Shown here: positions 6,694 through 9,557 of the stretch, one piece after another
Layout of the letters: the number at the start of each line of letters is the position of its first letter
Position numbering within the stretch: the first letter of the stretch is position 1
Source of the DNA: Chromatiales bacterium
GTDB lineage: Bacteria; Pseudomonadota; Gammaproteobacteria; Thiohalomonadales; Thiohalomonadaceae
Direction of reading: 5' to 3'
Assembly (NCBI GenBank): GCA_029864785.1
Contig: JAOTST010000039.1
Location: 1 to 9,557, forward strand
DNA: 9,557 bases
Translations under genes and position numbers: made by a program
Notes under the pieces: model-generated
Database searches by the model: none
What the model was told of the DNA's origin: nothing
Seen by the model: only the letters and a program-made list of their open reading frames with translations

Positions 6694-8660
6694 GAAAGTG
6701 CCTCCTTCTGTTGAGAAGCCTTATTTGTCGATGATTTTCCCAGTCGGAAATAGCGTTTATCGCTCGCGGCTAATAGTCCGCCAAGCGCCATCAGCAGTCC
6801 ACCAAACCAGATCCAGCGAATATAGGGCTTATGATAAATACGCAGACTCCAAGCGCCATCTTTACCAAGTGGTTCACCTAAGGCAACAAAAAGATCACGA
6901 GTCAGTCCTGCATCAATACCCGCTTCGGTCATGGGCATGCCCGACTGATAGTTTCTCTTTTCCGCGTGAAGTGTACTGATCTGTTTGCCATTTTGACTGA
7001 CGACAACCTCCCCACGTGCACCGGTATAGTTGGGGCCGGTAAAGTTGTTGGCACCATTGAACTGAAAATCAAAGCCACCGAGGTGATAGCTCTCGCCTAG
7101 TTCAAGGCGTACATCCTTTTCTGCACTATATAGCGATACAAGGGTAATCCCGACCACAAAGACGGCAATACCGATATGTCCTGAGATCATGCCCCAGCCG
7201 CTGCGTGAGATATTACGTAGGGCGTGGCTCCATCCCTTTGTCTCCGCGCGCTGCTGAATCCAGACAAAGACTGTCAGCACTACCCAGAATGCGAGCACCA
7301 TACCTAATGCGGCTCCCCAACTGTAGTGGGGCATGCTCAGAGGGAATAGCATTCCCAACGTTACAGCAACTGCGGCCTGAATACGTACTTTCTGAATGAT
7401 TCTACTGGCATTATCCTGCTTCCATCGCATCAATGCGCCAATGCCAACCAGTGCGGCCAGAGGCATGGTTAGAGGGATGAATACGCTATTAAAGTAGGGG
7501 GGGCCTACAGAGATCTTGCCAACACCGAGGGCATCAAGGATTAGAGGGTAAAGTGTTCCAAGTAAAATACTGGCGGCGGCGACGACTAGAATAACGTTGT
7601 TGATGAGCAGTCCCGTTTCGCGTGAAAAGAGGCCAAATTTAACCGTTGAGCGGATTTGGCTGGCACGCCATGAGTAGAGCAGAAGGGAGCCACCGATAAC
7701 CACGACCAAGAAAATTAGAATAAATATTCCACGTTCTGGATCGGTTGCGAAGGCGTGCACCGAAGTGAGTACACCAGAACGAACCAGGAAGGTGCCCAGC
7801 AGACTTAGTGAGAAGGCGAAGATAGCAAGCAAGACAGTCCATGCCTTGAATGCGCCACGCTTTTCGGTGACCGCTAATGAGTGAATTAATGCAGTACCAA
7901 CGAGCCAGGGCATAAATGAGGCATTTTCAACCGGATCCCAGAACCACCAACCACCCCAGCCAAGCTCGTAGTAGGCCCACCAGCTTCCCAGAACGATACC
8001 GAGTGTCAGAAATACCCATGCGATATTAGTCCAGGGACGAGACCAACGCGCCCACGCAGAATCAAGTCGGCCTCCAAGCATTGCCGCGATGGCGAATGCG
8101 AAGGCAACAGAAAAGCCGACGTAGCCCATGTAGAGCATGGGTGGGTGAATAGCTAATCCGGGATCTTGGAGTAGTGGATTGAGATCACGTCCTTCAATGG
8201 GAGCGTTGATGAGACGGTCGAACGGGTTAGAGGTAAATATCATGAACATCAGGAAACCGATACTCACCATCCCCATGACGCCGATGACGCGAGCCACCAT
8301 CAATTTGGGAACGCTGCGGCTAAACAGAGCAACAGCTGAAGTCCAGACAGAGAGCGTTGCAGCCCATAACAGCAAGGAGCCCTCATGAGCTCCCCATACA
8401 CCCGATATTAGGTAGAGAGTTGGCAGGGTGCTGTTGGAGTTTGATGCAACATATTTAACTGAGAAGTCATGGATTAAAAAGGCGTAGGTGAGTAGTGCAA
8501 AGGCAATGAGCATAAACACCATTTGAGCGTGTGCGGCGGGCTTTGCTACGGCGACCCATGATGAGATCCCCTTATGTGCACCGATGGTGGGCAGTATGGC
8601 CTGTATGATAGCCATGCATAGCGCAAGAATTAGTGCGACCTGTCCAATTTCTGGAATCAT
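6690..8660 (-). CDS. ccmF: CcmF, cytochrome c heme lyase membrane subunit
   Basis: CcmF takes heme from holo-CcmE and joins it to apocytochrome c with CcmH and CcmI (family knowledge). The 656-residue polytopic protein has about 13-15 hydrophobic segments. The tryptophan-rich heme-handling WWD motif, WGGWWFWDPVENASFMPWL, is at 235-253. Conserved histidine regions surround it: GVWGAHEGSLLLW (87-99, H92), IHPPMLYMGY (171-180, H172), H260 after the WWD domain, and LVRSGVLTSVHAF (292-304, H302). A periplasmic domain near the C-terminus (about 515-610) ends in a last membrane helix at about 614-632. Length is normal for the family. CcmC also has a WWD domain but is far shorter. AAAGGGG lies upstream of the ATG. 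The start overlaps the ccmE stop and the stop overlaps the ccmG start, each by 4 bases, so translation is coupled. Confidence 0.97.
   Translation of the reverse strand: MIPEIGQVALILALCMAIIQAILPTIGAHKGISSWVAVAKPAAHAQMVFMLIAFALLTYAFLIHDFSVKYVASNSNSTLPTLYLISGVWGAHEGSLLLWAATLSVWTSAVALFSRSVPKLMVARVIGVMGMVSIGFLMFMIFTSNPFDRLINAPIEGRDLNPLLQDPGLAIHPPMLYMGYVGFSVAFAFAIAAMLGGRLDSAWARWSRPWTNIAWVFLTLGIVLGSWWAYYELGWGGWWFWDPVENASFMPWLVGTALIHSLAVTEKRGAFKAWTVLLAIFAFSLSLLGTFLVRSGVLTSVHAFATDPERGIFILIFLVVVIGGSLLLYSWRASQIRSTVKFGLFSRETGLLINNVILVVAAASILLGTLYPLILDALGVGKISVGPPYFNSVFIPLTMPLAALVGIGALMRWKQDNASRIIQKVRIQAAVAVTLGMLFPLSMPHYSWGAALGMVLAFWVVLTVFVWIQQRAETKGWSHALRNISRSGWGMISGHIGIAVFVVGITLVSLYSAEKDVRLELGESYHLGGFDFQFNGANNFTGPNYTGARGEVVVSQNGKQISTLHAEKRNYQSGMPMTEAGIDAGLTRDLFVALGEPLGKDGAWSLRIYHKPYIRWIWFGGLLMALGGLLAASDKRYFRLGKSSTNKASQQKEALS
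6701..6707 (-). promoter_or_regulatory. Strong ribosome binding site of ccmG
   Basis: On the - strand the bases read AAGGAGG, a full anti-16S match, 7 bases before the ccmG ATG and inside the 3' end of ccmF. It confirms the ccmG start and suggests CcmG is translated well in its own right, not only by coupling from ccmF. Confidence 0.75.
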
Positions 8661-9127
8661 TGTGCGGCCCCTTTATCTGTGTTGGTTTGCATATTGGCCT
8701 TACCCTCGGCATGACCCTTTTGAAGAGCATCTGCAACCTCTGGTGGCATATAGGTCTCATCGTGTTTAGCGAGAACCTCTTCGGCAATAAACTCGCCATT
8801 TTCGGCCAGTTTTCCTTGAGCGATAACGCCTTGTCCTTCAGCAAAGAGATCAGGAAGGATTCCGGTATAGCTAACGTTGACCTTATTGGCGTTGTCGGTA
8901 ACGATAAAGCGAGCCGTAAGCTCCTTGCCTCGTTCCAGTGAGCCTACTTCAACCAGACCACCCAAGCGGAAGATGTGATCCTTCGGAGCATTCCCCTTGA
9001 CAACTTCAGTGGGGGAGAAGAAATAAGACATATTATTGCCTAGGGCATTAAAGACCAACCAGGATGCGAGTCCTACAACGACGACGCCGACGGAGAGAAG
9101 AAGAAATCGTTTGTGTCTTGCTTTCAT
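8657..9127 (-). CDS. ccmE: CcmE, periplasmic heme chaperone
   Basis: CcmE binds heme covalently through a histidine after release by CcmABCD and passes it to CcmF (family knowledge). The 156-residue protein has a basic start and one membrane anchor at about 7-28. A beta-barrel domain follows: FFSPTEV at 36-42, FRLGGLVEVGS at 53-63, and FIVTD and YTGILPDLFAEGQGV further on. The heme attachment motif is KHDETYMPPEV at 121-131, with H122 the covalent heme ligand and Y126 the axial one by family comparison. The tail after 132 is polar and flexible, as is usual. The gene is separated from ccmD by 52 bp, the only real spacer in this operon segment. Its Shine-Dalgarno is poor. Confidence 0.97.
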   Translation of the reverse strand: MKARHKRFLLLSVGVVVVGLASWLVFNALGNNMSYFFSPTEVVKGNAPKDHIFRLGGLVEVGSLERGKELTARFIVTDNANKVNVSYTGILPDLFAEGQGVIAQGKLAENGEFIAEEVLAKHDETYMPPEVADALQKGHAEGKANMQTNTDKGAAQ

Positions 9128-9179
9128 AATAAGTGTTCTTTCTATTTAATTGTTAATGCGTTAAACATAGAGCGATGGG

Positions 9180-9344
9180 TTATTGGACATCAAGTCGGGC
9201 AATTCGTTTAATTCTTTTTTCGGTAATTATTCGGCTTTTTCTAAGAAGGATCGGTTCGGCGATCATTGCGATAGCGGTGACACCAAAAGATCCCCAGACA
9301 TAGAGGGCATAGCCGCCCATATGAAAAAACTCACTCACACTCAT
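9180..9344 (-). CDS. ccmD: CcmD, small heme exporter accessory protein
   Basis: CcmD is a tiny inner-membrane protein that helps release holo-CcmE from the CcmABC complex (family knowledge). Reading the - strand from the ATG at 9344-9342 gives 54 codons to TAA at 9182-9180. The start MSVSEFFHMGGYALYVWGSF (1-20) has the family's FxxMGGYxxYVW pattern. One membrane segment (about 11-34) and a basic tail with RKSRIITEKRIKRIARL (35-51) follow. The ATG overlaps the ccmC stop (ATGA, 9344-9341). The position between ccmC and ccmE is the standard one. The + strand reading frame over the same bases is a by-product and not a gene. Confidence 0.93.
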   Translation of the reverse strand: MSVSEFFHMGGYALYVWGSFGVTAIAMIAEPILLRKSRIITEKRIKRIARLDVQ

Positions 9345-9557
9345 AATTTCTCTCCAAATAACTCACGAACCCATGATGTTTCGCGCTCTCTTTCGATGAT
9401 GATCAGACGTACCCGTGTGAGTGATACTGCAATGGCATAGGCCCAGCAGCCAAGCGTCATGATAAGCATGGTATAGAGCATAATCTCATCCATTGAGGTG
9501 CCTGATTGAGCTGCGATGGATGAACCTTGATGCAGGGTATTCCACCACTTCACTGAG
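9341..9557 (-). CDS. ccmC: CcmC, heme-handling membrane protein (C-terminal end only)
   Basis: CcmC binds heme at the periplasmic face and, with CcmA, CcmB and CcmD, loads it onto CcmE (family knowledge). Only the last 71 codons are inside the window; the frame is open at the right edge, and the GTG near 9553 is an internal valine. The fragment opens with SVKWWNTLHQGSSI, the conserved periplasmic loop whose histidine (WNTLHQ) is one of the two axial heme ligands in CcmC. It continues with the last membrane helix (LYTMLIMTLGCWAYAIAVSL) and a basic cytoplasmic tail. The WWD domain lies outside the window. The stop TGA overlaps the ccmD start by 4 bases. Confidence 0.94.
   Translation of the reverse strand, partial: SVKWWNTLHQGSSIAAQSGTSMDEIMLYTMLIMTLGCWAYAIAVSLTRVRLIIIERERETSWVRELFGEKL

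Noticed and set aside
6536..6979. A + strand frame of 147 codons opposite ccmG/ccmF
   Set aside because: Low-complexity, Arg/Ser-rich translation with no recognisable domain, antisense to conserved genes. It is a by-product of their codon use.
9183..9440. A + strand coding region over ccmD and the end of ccmC
   Set aside because: It lies opposite two well-supported genes, has no family resemblance and no ribosome site. The - strand reading gives a clear CcmD.
1..9557. Mobile elements, CRISPR arrays, tRNA/rRNA genes or an unknown defence system
   Set aside because: No transposase, integrase, terminal repeats, regularly spaced repeats or tRNA-like cloverleaf is visible. All long frames belong to respiratory or heme-handling families.

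Overview
The window looks like a stretch of chromosome from a denitrifying gammaproteobacterium. It has moderate G+C, GTG and ATG starts, and tightly overlapping genes. The evidence for this lifestyle is two heme d1 maturation genes, a Dnr-type regulator and a full-style system I (Ccm) cytochrome c maturation operon. I cannot name the genus. The gene families are well known; no mobile element, tRNA, rRNA, CRISPR array or phage gene is visible.

Left part, + strand (1-2492): the 3' portion of nirJ (radical SAM enzyme of heme d1 synthesis), cut by the window edge, is followed after 23 bp by nirN (periplasmic cytochrome c/d1-type protein, last step of heme d1 synthesis). These look like the end of a nir operon whose other members (nirS, nirF, nirD/L/G/H, nirE) would lie to the left. 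A short convergent junction with weak hairpins separates nirN from dnr.

Middle (2590-4306): dnr, on the - strand, encodes a CRP/FNR-family regulator without the FNR iron-sulfur cysteines. It is divergent from a secreted cytochrome c with three CxxCH motifs whose heme sites resemble class II (cytochrome c'-like) cytochromes. The 181-bp divergent promoter region holds degenerate FNR/Dnr-like half-sites. A strong hairpin at 4350-4371 can terminate both this gene and the convergent ccm operon.

Right part, - strand (4416-9557): ccmC (C-terminal end only), ccmD, ccmE, ccmF, ccmG, ccmH and ccmI in the order of transcription. There are four 4-bp ATGA start/stop overlaps (C/D, E/F, F/G, G/H). ccmD is only 54 codons and easy to miss. 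The transporter genes ccmA and ccmB presumably lie beyond the right edge.

Together: the Ccm proteins attach heme covalently to CxxCH motifs in the periplasm. NirN and the triheme cytochrome both need this, while NirJ and NirN make the heme d1 of cytochrome cd1 nitrite reductase. Dnr would switch on denitrification genes in response to nitric oxide. The least ordinary item is the triheme, cytochrome c'-like protein beside dnr.
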